From: Gracilaria gracilis
Lineage: Eukaryota; Rhodophyta; Florideophyceae; Gracilariales; Gracilariaceae
Length of the DNA stretch: 64,000 nucleotides
Assembly (NCBI GenBank): GCA_030374805.1
Contig: JARGSG010000057.1
Location: 124,001-188,000, forward strand
Direction of reading: 5' to 3'
Under the pieces are notes generated by a model. The model made no database searches. It saw only the letters and a list, made by a program, of their open reading frames with translations, and had not been told where the DNA came from. Below, in pieces: positions 34,742 to 43,734 of the stretch (the first letter of the stretch is position 1; each line of letters opens with the position of its first letter). The position numbers were made by a program, and so were the translations under genes.

Positions 34742-36072
34742 TTGATAGCGTTGATATGCCATCTCTGCTATACCCATGGTCACACGTCACCCCAATTCCT
34801 TCTCTCCCTGAGAGACCTGGACAAGGTGACGGTGAATTATGAGGCCCTCACCCCAGAGAAGAAGCGTTCCGTCCCGATGACGTCGTATCTCCGGGAAAAG
34901 ACGGAATTCGCCCACGTCGTACCGACAGCGCCGACCTACCAGCGTGCTGCGGCACAGCTGGCTCATCCGGTAGCACCGGCACACCGCGTCGTAGACGATC
35001 CAAACACCGCTGTTGCGGGACCCCGAGGCCAACGTGCCCAAGCACTCGCGTTCGAGGAACCTGAGCAGCCGCCGCAGGCGGAAGCCCAGAGAAACTAAAC
35101 GAGGGAGTGTCCCATTCGGGAGAGACGTCCTCAGAGCAGAGGCTGCCGACGTCCGAGGCGACGCCGCCTCGCTCCCCGGTGAAGATCCTTTCGAGGAAAG
35201 ACACCGCTGACGCGCACTCGGAACACTTGGGTGTTCTTCGTCGACCGTGGATACGGGTAAAGAAAAACCGGTTCCCGGATAGAGTCCTCGTGATGGCCAA
35301 GCGTAACTATAAAGTTTGCGCCGACCGTGGCCTCAGTACCCAGTTTATGGTGCGCAATCTCACGGTATTAGACACCGGTGCAGGGCCGAACTTTATCGTG
35401 AAGTCCCTCCTGCCACCGCTGGTGCAGACACGTATTCCCCGCAAAGCGACGCCCGAAGTCGCCGACGCGAATAACAACCCGTTAACAACGGTGGGAACAA
35501 TCGACTTAGTCGTGCATTTGGGGACCTCCGTGGTCAAGCTCGACTTTGTGGTATGTCGGTCATTGGCTGCCCCAGTTATTTTGGGATGTGATTACTGCGA
35601 CAGATTTGTCGACGCAATCAGACCCCGCCTCAGACGTGTGGAATTCGAAGACGGTTCGTCGGTCCCGATAGTTCATCGGCCGCTGAAGCGTGCATCGAAG
35701 AAACAAGTTCCACTACCTGCTGCGCAGGAACCACCACTGCCGACCCGTGAGTCCACAAAACTTCGCGTCGCAGCGTCGGTATGCATTCCACCAGAATCCC
35801 AAGTAATGGTGCAGGTCCATTCCCGTCAGCACGGCCTCCGGGTTATTCAGCCCATTTCCTCGTTATACGAGAAGTATCATCTCGCAGTGGCGAACGGTGT
35901 TGCACAGGTGTCACCGAATGCTCCTTTCCGGATACTTGTTGCCAATCTTGGCAACATCCTCCAGTATCTGGTAAAGAACCAAGTCATTGGATCGGTCACA
36001 TTGCACCCACTCGCGATGCTTCCTACACGAATGACGGCTGCCGATGTCCTCGGTTTGGTTTCCTCAAAATAG
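34742..36072 (+). CDS. Element C zinc knuckle and aspartic protease
   Basis: A knuckle-like CHLCYTHGHTSPQF lies at the start of the 34,742-35,098 stretch. The protease stretch (35,107-36,072) has the active site VLDTGAGPNFIVKSLLPPL and the partner PVILGCDYCDRFVDAIRP. Both match the arrangement in A and B. The protease would process the polyprotein. It is part of an LTR element treated as a fossil. Confidence 0.85.
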
Positions 36073-36081
36073 GGCGACAAT

Positions 36082-37650
36082 TTGGGACACCCCGACGTTC
36101 CGTCTAAGGAGGGGGAGGATACTCCCGTCATAACTCCGGTTTCAACGGAGAAATTGCCGAGTGACTCGGAAGTCGCGCCTGCGCCTGAATCTGGTACGGA
36201 ACATGGGCCAACGAGCTATGACCGGATTGATCCCGTGAAGGCTCTTGAGGAGCTCGATCTCGGCCACGTGCCGGAATCACACCGTGAACGTCTGAGAGAT
36301 ATGTTACGGGAATTTACCCCAATGTGGGATAGATCTCTTGGTGAGATAAATACAACGGAACACCGGATTGATTTGCTACCGGACGCGCGACCCGTTTCGC
36401 AACCCCCTTACAGGGCAGGACCGAAGGCTCGGGAAGAGGAGCAGTTCGAAGTGGACAAGATGCTCCGCGCAATTGTGATAGAGCCCGCTCAGTCACCCTG
36501 GGCGTCCCCAGTAGTACTGGCAATCAAGGACGACGGAAACTGGAGGTTCTGTGTCGACTACCGCCGGCTCAATGCCGTGACGATCAGAGACACGTACCCA
36601 ATCCCTCGCATGAACGAGTGCATCGATTCGCTCAGAAACGCAACCGTATTTACGGCATTGGACGCCAATTGGGGATACTGGCAAGTCTCCGTAAGGGAGG
36701 AAGACCGCGATAAGACCGCGTTTGTATGTCACTCTGGGTCTTTCCGCCTCAAGCGTATGCCGTTTGGTCTCACCAACGCCCCCGCTACATTTGAGCGTGC
36801 TATCGACATCCTGTTGAACCGCTTTAAGTGGCGGACGTGTCTAGTTTACCTAGATGACATAATTGTTTTCTACAGTAATCTGGACGATCATCTCACCAAC
36901 GTAAGGGAGGTAATGACCACACGGCGTGACGAAGGAATTTCCCTCAAGCTGAAAAAGTATGAATTCTTCACATACACCGTGAAGTACCTGGGCCACGTTA
37001 TCCGACCAGGACGGTTGTCCACCGAGCAAGCTCGAGTGAAGTCCCTTGCCAAGGCGAAGGAACCGCGAACCCAAACGGAATTGCGCTCCTTCTTGGGATT
37101 GGTCAACGTCTACCGACGGTTCGTTCCGGATTTCTCGGATATCGCGGCACCCCTCAACGCACTACTGCAAAAAGGCCAGCCACCGAAACTGGTACCCTTC
37201 ACGCCTGTCGAGAAAGAGGCGTTTAACTCCTTGAAGGAGGCTGTCACATCTGCTCCGATTCTATCGTTGCCAAACCCCGGACTACCGTACTTCGTGGACA
37301 CGGATTCGAGCGACTACCAAGTGGGTTGAGCTCTTTTCCAAACCAGCCCCGAAGGGGGACGTAAGCCCATTGGTTACTGGTCGCGTTCGCTCAATGTTCA
37401 TGAACGGAATTACTCCGTTTCGGAGAAAGAATGCCTCGCCATTGTGTGGGCTCTGGCAAATCTTCGCCCATATCTTATGGGTGTGCACTTCACCGTGTAC
37501 ACGGACCATTTCTCGCTGAGGTGGTTAATGAACATCTCCGACTCGTCGGGACGTCTCATGCGATGGAGGCTCCGCCTAGCGGAATTCGACTTTCAGGTCG
37601 TGTAAAAGAAGGGAGCGCTGAACACACAGCCCGACGCACTGTCGAGATTA
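36082..37650 (+). CDS. Element C reverse transcriptase and RNase H
   Basis: RT motifs in order: PYRAGPKAREEEQFEVDKML, SPWASPVVLAIKDDGNWRFC, VDYRRLNAVTIRDTYPIPRM, FTALDANWGYWQV, RMPFGLTNAPATFERAI and the catalytic LVYLDDIIVF (YLDD) near 36,845-36,875. The connection has LRSFLGLVNVYRRFVPDFS. RNase H follows with YFVDTDSSDYQVG, ECLAIVWALANLRPYL and TDHFSLRWLM (to about 37,605). All are classic Ty3/gypsy motifs in near-consensus form. Confidence 0.93.
36106..36119 (+). promoter_or_regulatory. Internal polypurine tract in element C (protease/RT junction)
   Basis: AAGGAGGGGGAGGA in the context CTAAGGAGGGGGAGGATA, almost the same as the terminal polypurine tract at 42,955-42,967. It could act as an extra plus-strand primer, but it also encodes a recurring KEGE peptide. 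Confidence 0.45.
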
Positions 37651-37849
37651 CCGACGAATGGGGAAGCCTTCCCCTCGGGAGACGATGAGATCCCTTGTTT
37701 CGTCGCTGACGAGGTGGACACGGAAGATCCGGAAGGTGAACTCGACATTTGGCCAGAAGACTGGGAATTCGACGATGAATTGGACGAACTACTCGTGGCA
37801 AACGAGAATGGGGCTCACAAGCCCCTACCGGGAAATTTCGTCCCGGTAA

Positions 37850-38764
37850 CACCGGAGGAAATGATCCGAGAACAGCATGGCGACCCGTTCTGCGTGAACA
37901 TTCGTTCTTGTTTAAACGGTGGTGCGGTCCTCTCGTTTGAGGTCAACGACATCGGCTATCTCATAAGAATGGTCGAGTGTAACACCCTAAGTGGTGGTCC
38001 CTTACACGCTGCAAACGCGGGTACTCCAACTATCGCATTACGCGAAGCTGCGCGCCCACGCAGGTGGAAGGAAGTTATACCTAACCCTGAGAAGGGACTT
38101 CTACTGGCTATCCATGGCGGTCGATTGCTACGCAACAGTGCGGCTCTGCACGGAGTGTGCAAAAAACCGGGTGAAGCTCCGGAAGAACTCAAAGAAGATG
38201 AGGCTATTGCCCGCAAGGGCGCCCCTCAAGTTTCTCGCAATCGATATACTTGGACCCCTTCTGACGACCCGGAGAGGTCACAAGTTCTTGCTCGTAATAA
38301 CGGATCGTTTCTCGAAACTGGTTCGGACTGTCCCTCTGAAGAGGATCACCGCTTTCACGGTAGCCCAGGCCTTCGTGAAGCACTGGATTTTTGTCTACGG
38401 TCCGCTGGTTCAGGTACTCTCCGATAACGGGAAACAGTTTGCATCACGGTTTTTCCAGAATGTATGTCGCATCCTGGATGTAAAGAACCTGTTCACTACA
38501 ACCTACCACCACCAGTGTAATGGGCAAGTCGAACGGTTCAACCGGACGATGTTAGCATCTCTCCGTTCTTACGTGGCCGATCACCCAAAGACATGGGACC
38601 TGTACACTGACGCGCTGACGTTCGCGTACAACACGCACGTACATAGAATCACCGGTGTTTCACCGTTCGAGTTGGTACTCTCCCGTACCCCCCCGCCGGT
38701 GGCGTTGAAAGCACAGCCTACGCTGGGTAATTTTCCCTCTGTGGGTGACTGCCGCCAGAAATGA
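37850..38764 (+). CDS. Element C integrase, zinc and catalytic parts
   Basis: The HHCC part (LSHYAKLRAHAGGRKLYLTL, then LCTECAKNR) is followed by the DDE core: FLAIDILGPLLTTRRGHKFL with the first Asp, VQVLSDNGKQFASRFFQNV with the second, and YHHQCNGQVERFNRTML with the Glu. The closing AFAYNTHVH..TGVSPFELV-type motif is present as FAYNTHVHRITGVSPFELVL. All three catalytic residues are visible. Confidence 0.92.
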
Positions 38765-38782
38765 AGGCAATGGCTATCCAAG

Positions 38783-39427
38783 TTGGTACCCGCCACTCGC
38801 CAATCCATGGCGAGGGCTCAAGCCGCTTACAAGCGTGATTTCGATGCTCGCCTTCGAGGAAGTAACACACCGCCAGTTAAGGCGGGTACCTACGTCTTCG
38901 TACGGAGGGAACACTATATCCTTGATAAGGAGAAACGCCATAAGCTCTGGCCCGTGGCGGATGGACCATTCAAGGTAATCTCCGTCGCGGAGGACACAGT
39001 GGTACTGGAAATCAAGGACGCGCATGTGCGGATCTCCCGCGATCGCGTGGTCTTGGCCTCACTATCCTCGTCTGAGGTCGTGCTGGCACCTCCTCGCCCC
39101 GTGTCTACGGAATCAACAACCCCCGAAGAAATCGTGCTGAATCGCCCGCAGATTCTACCACACCCGAACCGGGGACTGCCAGACCTACCGATGGACTCGG
39201 ATACACCGATGATATCGGAAAATATTGCTGGCCAGAATGGCCATTCCTCTGCTCAGCCCGCTCGCGGGGACTCTACCCGCGTGGCGGAACGCTCTACCCC
39301 ATCTCCCGCCGCTCCGCCTAAGGAGGGGGAGGAGGTCACTTCGAAGGTCACTTCTGCTGAAGGTAATCCGCCGTCGCAACGGGAGGAAGACATCCGTGGT
39401 ACACGGCAGGCTGCTGCCACACCGTAA
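38783..39427 (+). CDS. Element C integrase C-terminal part
   Basis: Contains the barrel-like VKAGTYVFVRREHYILDKEK and LWPVADGPFKVISVAEDTVV block typical of the gypsy integrase tail (GPFKVI). A Pro/Ser/Thr-rich, disordered linker follows, with PPKEGEEVTS near 39,315-39,340. The linker is long compared with the usual family and leads to the chromodomain about 900 bp downstream. Confidence 0.85.
   Translation: MVPATRQSMARAQAAYKRDFDARLRGSNTPPVKAGTYVFVRREHYILDKEKRHKLWPVADGPFKVISVAEDTVVLEIKDAHVRISRDRVVLASLSSSEVVLAPPRPVSTESTTPEEIVLNRPQILPHPNRGLPDLPMDSDTPMISENIAGQNGHSSAQPARGDSTRVAERSTPSPAAPPKEGEEVTSKVTSAEGNPPSQREEDIRGTRQAAATP
39320..39335 (+). promoter_or_regulatory. Second internal polypurine tract in element C
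   Basis: AAGGAGGGGGAGGAGG preceded by CCGCCT, the same left context as the terminal tract (CGCCTAAGGAGG). It lies in the integrase-chromodomain linker. Confidence 0.45.
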
Positions 39428-39876
39428 ATCGCTGCTGCAGGGGGAGGAGCTACACGCTGAAGCGGACAGAACAACCACACCCTTGCCCAAGACGAACCGT
39501 GACCGTGTCCTGGTACCAGCCCAGCTGGGTTGTAAGGAACCATCCACACCAGGGATGGCTCCGAACAATCGGTCGCACGCGCCCACCGCAACGGCGGACG
39601 CGGCGCTGAAACCCATCACTGGAAGCGGGACGGCAACCCCTGTACAAAGGGAGGACGACACCGCAAGGCCACCCACGTTTGCGGAAGTTCCGAGTTTCTC
39701 GGTAGACCCTGGCATCGTTGCCAGACGGAAACCGGTCACCCGGGATGATGTCCGCGTCATGGACGGCGAGGACACGCCATTCGAGGCGGAAATTCCCCAA
39801 GTAATGGGTGCGGCTCGCGCTGCACCCAGCACTGTTGGAAGTCCCACCAGGAGCTCGGAGCCACCGGAAGTAACCG

Positions 39877-40485
39877 TTGGGAACGAATCGCCACGGCGCG
39901 GCCACTTGGAACGAGCCGGAAAAAACACCCTGTCCAGGGAGGCGGATCGAACCACTGCGCTCCACGGCGCTCCACGGCCACAGGTCAGCGAAGTCACGTG
40001 CAAGCACGGAGGGCGCGCGTGGCGGTGCACCACTCGCAGCGCAACGCGGGAAAGCCGCGACGAGCTCGTTGGAACCACCGTCAGTACGGGTTGAGTCACG
40101 CAGACTCGCAGTTCGCACCGAAGCAGGCAGACTTGCGGTACGCACACCGGAACACCCGCCTCCACGGAGGACCACCCGGTCAACCGCGACGAGCGTATCG
40201 ACACCGGACTCGGGAAATTCTGCTTTGCAGGGCGATAAGCGCACAGCTGTGACGACGACTCGGCAAGGCCGGCGGGTGTACGTACAAGAGTACATCGTCG
40301 ACCGAATTGTCGGGCATTACTGGAATCAGGAGGGTATACTACGCTACCACGTCCGTTGGTACGGGTATGACCCGGCTCAGGACACCGGCGAGCCGATCGA
40401 GCATCTCCCACGTTCAAAAGTGGTTCAGTATCACCGTCGAACGGGAACAGCCCCACCAGCTACGCCGGGGAATGCCCAAGTGTGA
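39877..40485 (+). CDS. Element C chromodomain segment
   Basis: About 135 residues of Arg/Thr/Pro-rich linker are followed by the chromodomain YIVDRIVGHYWNQEGILRYH and VRWYGYDPAQDTGEPIEHL. The conserved aromatic residues (Y, W, Y) and the acidic-Pro stretch are visible. The segment ends at 40,485, convergent with the antisense gene. In chromoviruses this domain binds modified histones and steers integration. Confidence 0.9.
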   Translation: MGTNRHGAATWNEPEKTPCPGRRIEPLRSTALHGHRSAKSRASTEGARGGAPLAAQRGKAATSSLEPPSVRVESRRLAVRTEAGRLAVRTPEHPPPRRTTRSTATSVSTPDSGNSALQGDKRTAVTTTRQGRRVYVQEYIVDRIVGHYWNQEGILRYHVRWYGYDPAQDTGEPIEHLPRSKVVQYHRRTGTAPPATPGNAQV

Positions 40486-40768
40486 TGAGGGAGAACCGTC
40501 GAAACAGGAAGAGCTAAAGATGAGGAGTACACGTCATAGACGGGAAAAGATCACCGCTCATGCGCTGATACCCCGACCATGGTGGTGCATAAGGTTTCGC
40601 GAACATACCCGAGGGGTTCTTCACCCAGCTTGCTGGTCATTACGTGGCAAGCACGGTTTTCCCTGTTGGAAGGGTGTACATTTCCGCGCGAACCGCGTGA
40701 AGGAGCCGGTTCACTACCGGTGAGTAGAGGAACACGTCGTAGACCGAAGGAACCCACAAGCAGGTGGT

Positions 40769-40774
40769 TTTTAT
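40769..40774 (-). terminator. Poly(A) signal for the element C antisense gene
   Basis: AATAAA on the minus strand, shortly downstream of the antisense reading frame (which closes at 40,913, or near 40,800 in an alternative frame). It suggests the antisense frame has its own transcript end before the sense pol gene. Confidence 0.5.
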
Positions 40775-40912
40775 TGCTATTATTCGGACCCAGTCTTACT
40801 GGTCATGACCAATCCCCTCGTTCGGAGGCTGGCCACCGCCGAGGCGTTGCGCCAGGGCTTCTCGCATTGCGGATAGGTCGCCAGTCGCATTATCGGCGCC
40901 AAGCCCCAACTC

Positions 40913-41972
40913 TCAGAGGAACTGCGCGATGACGGCACCGGGATTCCCGCCCGTCTGAGAAGTATTCCCGGCAACCGTCGTAGAAGTCGGAACAGCCGAA
41001 GCTGACGCTGACGCCGCAGTGGTGGGCTCAGATTCCTGTGGGACAGGTTCTTCATTCTCCGGAGGAGTGCCGACAACCATCGCGTCGTCATCACCGCCTG
41101 CCGCGTCGGATGCGTTATCCAACATGGGTTCATTGTCCCCGCTAGAGCGGTAATAATCGTCCGAGTCCACGAACCCAATCGGATGACCGTCTGCGATTTT
41201 CCTCGGAGCATTCCGGAGTTCGGCCGCTTCATCAGCGGAAATCTCCCGTTGTTCCTACGGATCGAAGTACACGAAATCCCCCGCCAAGGCGGTATTGCGC
41301 ACCAGACCTGGGCCATGTCCACCGCCGCCGGTGAGCCGGCCACTCTGCCCGATCGGGACCGCTTTCCAGTCAATACTGTCGATATAGTCGAGTTACTCGA
41401 GGACCTCCTCGGCATTAGCCTGACATCCAAGGGGGATAGTCATGTCGAGTTGATGGATACCAGCCCGCACGCGCGGAGGAAGGAACCACAGTCTGTACTG
41501 GTCGTAAGCTTCACTGAGGATGTACGCCGCGGCGCGGACGGCCCACTCGGTGACTACAACCGACCAAAGCCCGCTACGCGGATCCATTAGGATGTATGAC
41601 CCTAAATAGGTGAACACCGGGGGCAGCTCTTTGTAGCACCCCCGGCATGCCTCGAGCTGAGCCCACCAGGCTGGAAGAGGAACGTACCGACCTTGTTGGT
41701 GAGCGGGAGCAATACGCTCCACCTCCAAGTTTTGATACGGAACGAAGTACCCGAAACGGGAACGGCAGCAACGCTCGAAGCGGATGAATTCCTGAAAGAA
41801 GGAGGACCGGTAACGACGCGCGAGATAGCGGAGTTCGGCCCAAATGATCGGTCGTTGCCAGCACAAGGCTTCCTGACGCACAACCGGGAATCCTCGCCAA
41901 GCAAATGTCTCCAACGGCAACAGCCGGTCGCAATAGCTCATCTCCTCGCGGGTGCGGTACTGCTCGACGTCG
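40913..41972 (-). CDS. Element C antisense gene, C-terminal part
   Basis: The long minus-strand open stretch 41,393-41,972 begins VEQYRTREEMSYCDRLLPLE and is rich in Arg, Tyr and Trp. It contains PPVFTYLGSYILMDPRSG, TEWAVRAAAYILSEAYDQY and WFLPPRVRAGI. A Ser/Asp/Glu-rich stretch (MDSDDYYRSSGDNEPMLDN) follows at 40,913-41,180. The middle block aligns with element B 44,331-44,630 (LPVLAYFGSDI, LAKWAVLVAYLALQAARDD, FFIPPRVIRDI). I know no family with this pattern. Its N-terminal part is on the other side of a solo LTR. It belongs to a fossil element. Confidence 0.7.
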
Positions 41973-42255
41973 TGTTGTAGAAGCATCTGGAAGTTTCTTA
42001 GAAGCAACTGGAGAATGCTGTCGTCTAGAGAATTCTAGAACTTTCCATTGATGAATATTATAGAACCATGTTATGTCTAATTGTAGAAATATGCTAGAGG
42101 TCTAGAACACTATAGAACTTTATTGGAACAGTATAAAAGCAGGAGTAAAGACACAGGGTTGACGGATGATTAAAAAAGTCAAGCCGAGTGTGAGTGATTA
42201 CAACCACTTTCTTGTTTTATCCTAAGCGTTGAACCTATCAGTTTACAATACGTCG
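41968..42255 (+). mobile_element. Solo copia-like LTR inside element C antisense gene
   Basis: A 278-bp unit (41,973-42,250) starts TGTTGTAGAAGC and ends TTTACAATA, flanked on both sides by CGTCG (41,968-41,972 and 42,251-42,255). It contains a perfect three-unit heat-shock-element pattern (TTCTAGAACTTTC) near 42,034-42,046, further AGAAC repeats at ten-base spacing, and a TATAAAAG box at about 42,131. Short LTRs with TCTAGAA repeats before a TATA box are common in Ty1/copia elements. Direct terminal repeats with no internal region mark a solo LTR. Confidence 0.85.
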
Positions 42256-42912
42256 AACCTCATCTCTTGCGGGATGAGGAACTCGAACGGAGCCCAGCTC
42301 TGCCGTTGGTGTCCAATCCGCACCAGCGCGGCATGAGCCTGAGCTCGGGACTCGCCCGCGTAGCGCAGAACCTGGTGTACAGGTATGGCAACGCGCCGGC
42401 GCCAATCCCACGAAGTGGTGACGATAGCCGGCAGGTCCCCGGGAAGGCGCTCATTGCCGTCGACGTACTGAGAAATCAGCTCGTCGTCGAACACCAAGAT
42501 CGGGTGGAACCACGGCGCAAGCCGGAGGGGCATAGACTGTTGCCGATTGTTCGGGTTGAGTCCCACGAGGGAGTCGTAGAAAGGCCAATTGCCGCCCGCC
42601 CCGGAGCCGGTTGACGCCCCAACTTGGGAAGGGATCGCCACCGTCCTGAACGGTTGTCCCTGGTTTGCACCAGTCTGCTGCCCGCCTTGCGGTAAGGGCA
42701 CGGAGCGGAAGCCGGTGAATCCCCCTGATTGGGGTTGCTGAGAGCCACTCATGGTGATGTCGATGACAGGAGTCGGAGGAGCGTGGTAGTTGGTGACCGA
42801 GGTGTCGGGAAGAGATGCTGGAGCAAGGGCAACTGCGGATGCAGGATTGTGCGTTGGTGGAGAACGAGAAGTTGCCGGCGAGCTGGGGGAGGGCGTGCTT
42901 TTATCCTCCATG
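42256..42912 (-). CDS. Element C antisense gene, N-terminal part
   Basis: Minus-strand frame starting near 42,912 (MEDKSTPSPSSPATSRSPPT) with a Pro/Ser/Thr/Gly/Gln-rich first 130 residues, then a structured-looking part. That part includes LAPWFHPILVFDDELISQYV, RLPGDLPAIVTTSWDWRRR and HQVLRYAGESRAQAHAALVR. The second part has counterparts in element B around 44,960-45,260. It runs to the copia-like LTR. The start lies only about 55 bp from the 3' LTR, so the promoter would have to be in or beside that LTR. Function is unknown. Confidence 0.7.
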
Positions 42913-42954
42913 GTTGCCGCCGTCATTTCTCTCTGTGAGGTGATACTTCCGCCT

Positions 42955-42967
42955 AAGGAGGAGGATA
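42955..42967 (+). promoter_or_regulatory. Polypurine tract before element C 3' LTR
   Basis: AAGGAGGAGGATA ends directly at the first base of the 3' LTR (42,968), the standard place of the plus-strand cDNA primer. Confidence 0.85.
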
Positions 42968-43734
42968 TGTAGTGCAACGCCCTCTGATGGAGGTTTCTGA
43001 CTACTTAGTCATATTCCGACCTGTCGGGCGGGTGCTCCAAATGGGAGTATTTGAATAGTAACAACCACTGTAGTGGGAAGGACACGTGGGACACGGTTGA
43101 GCCAGGAAGTTGGCCACGTACACATGGGACGGGCGCCACGGCGCGTGGGTAATTACCACTGGGCGTGGGCCTAATTTAGTCAGTTTATTTAATTAGTGTG
43201 GGTGCGAGCTCACTACTTAGCCCGGCGGCGACCTCGCCGCCGTGCACAGTAAGATTCCCACAACCAGGGTTGGCTCTATACTTCTTCGCCTTCGGCAGTC
43301 ATCGACTCCTTCCGGGAGAGAGGCTCTGTTGTCTACGGGTAGTGTATCCTCCCTGCGTCACCTAACAGGACCCATTCGTGTGAGTATTTTCCGCTTGTGT
43401 CGCGTTCGACTCTGTACAGGGATAACCCCGGTGTTTACCGTAGCCTTTTTGCCCTTTCCTCCTTTTCCTTCTTCCATCCCCCGCTCTCGCGGATTCCTTT
43501 TCTCTTTCCCCACTTCCGTGGACTCGTGCCTCTCTCGAGGACCCGTTCACCCACACACGTGTTGCCAACACCGATCCTTGCTCAACTCTCTACGCCCGTC
43601 GTGACGGCTTGGCCTCGGCTTACACCCGACTTCGTCGCGCCTTGCCAGAGAGGCTCTGTCTGCTGACTACCCTCCTACAGAGGAAGATCTCGGACGTCTT
43701 CGTGGTGTCTTTCCGCCTCTGGCGTTGCACTACA
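42968..43734 (+). repeat. Element C 3' LTR
   Basis: 767 bp, TGTAGTGCAACGCC to GGCGTTGCACTACA, followed by the target duplication CACCT (43,735-43,739). Confidence 0.97.

Larger units (their letters stand above)
32013..43734 (+). mobile_element. Element C: young Ty3/gypsy chromodomain element with antisense gene
   Basis: 11,722 bp between two 767-bp LTRs about 96% alike, flanked by a perfect 5-bp target duplication CACCT (32,008-32,012 and 43,735-43,739). Order: LTR, primer site, gag, zinc knuckle, protease, RT-RNase H, integrase, chromodomain, antisense gene (opposite strand), polypurine tract, LTR. It is the best preserved element here, with roughly five breaks in the sense frame. Some of these may be family-typical frame changes between gag and pol. 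It sits inside the antisense gene of element B and itself carries a solo copia-like LTR. It is the youngest large insertion by LTR divergence. Confidence 0.95.

Noticed and set aside
39185-40456. 423-codon minus-strand frame opposite the element C chromodomain
   Set aside because: It is the shadow of the low-complexity integrase linker and chromodomain. The plus-strand frames carry recognisable domains and the minus-strand one is Ser/Arg-rich without any.
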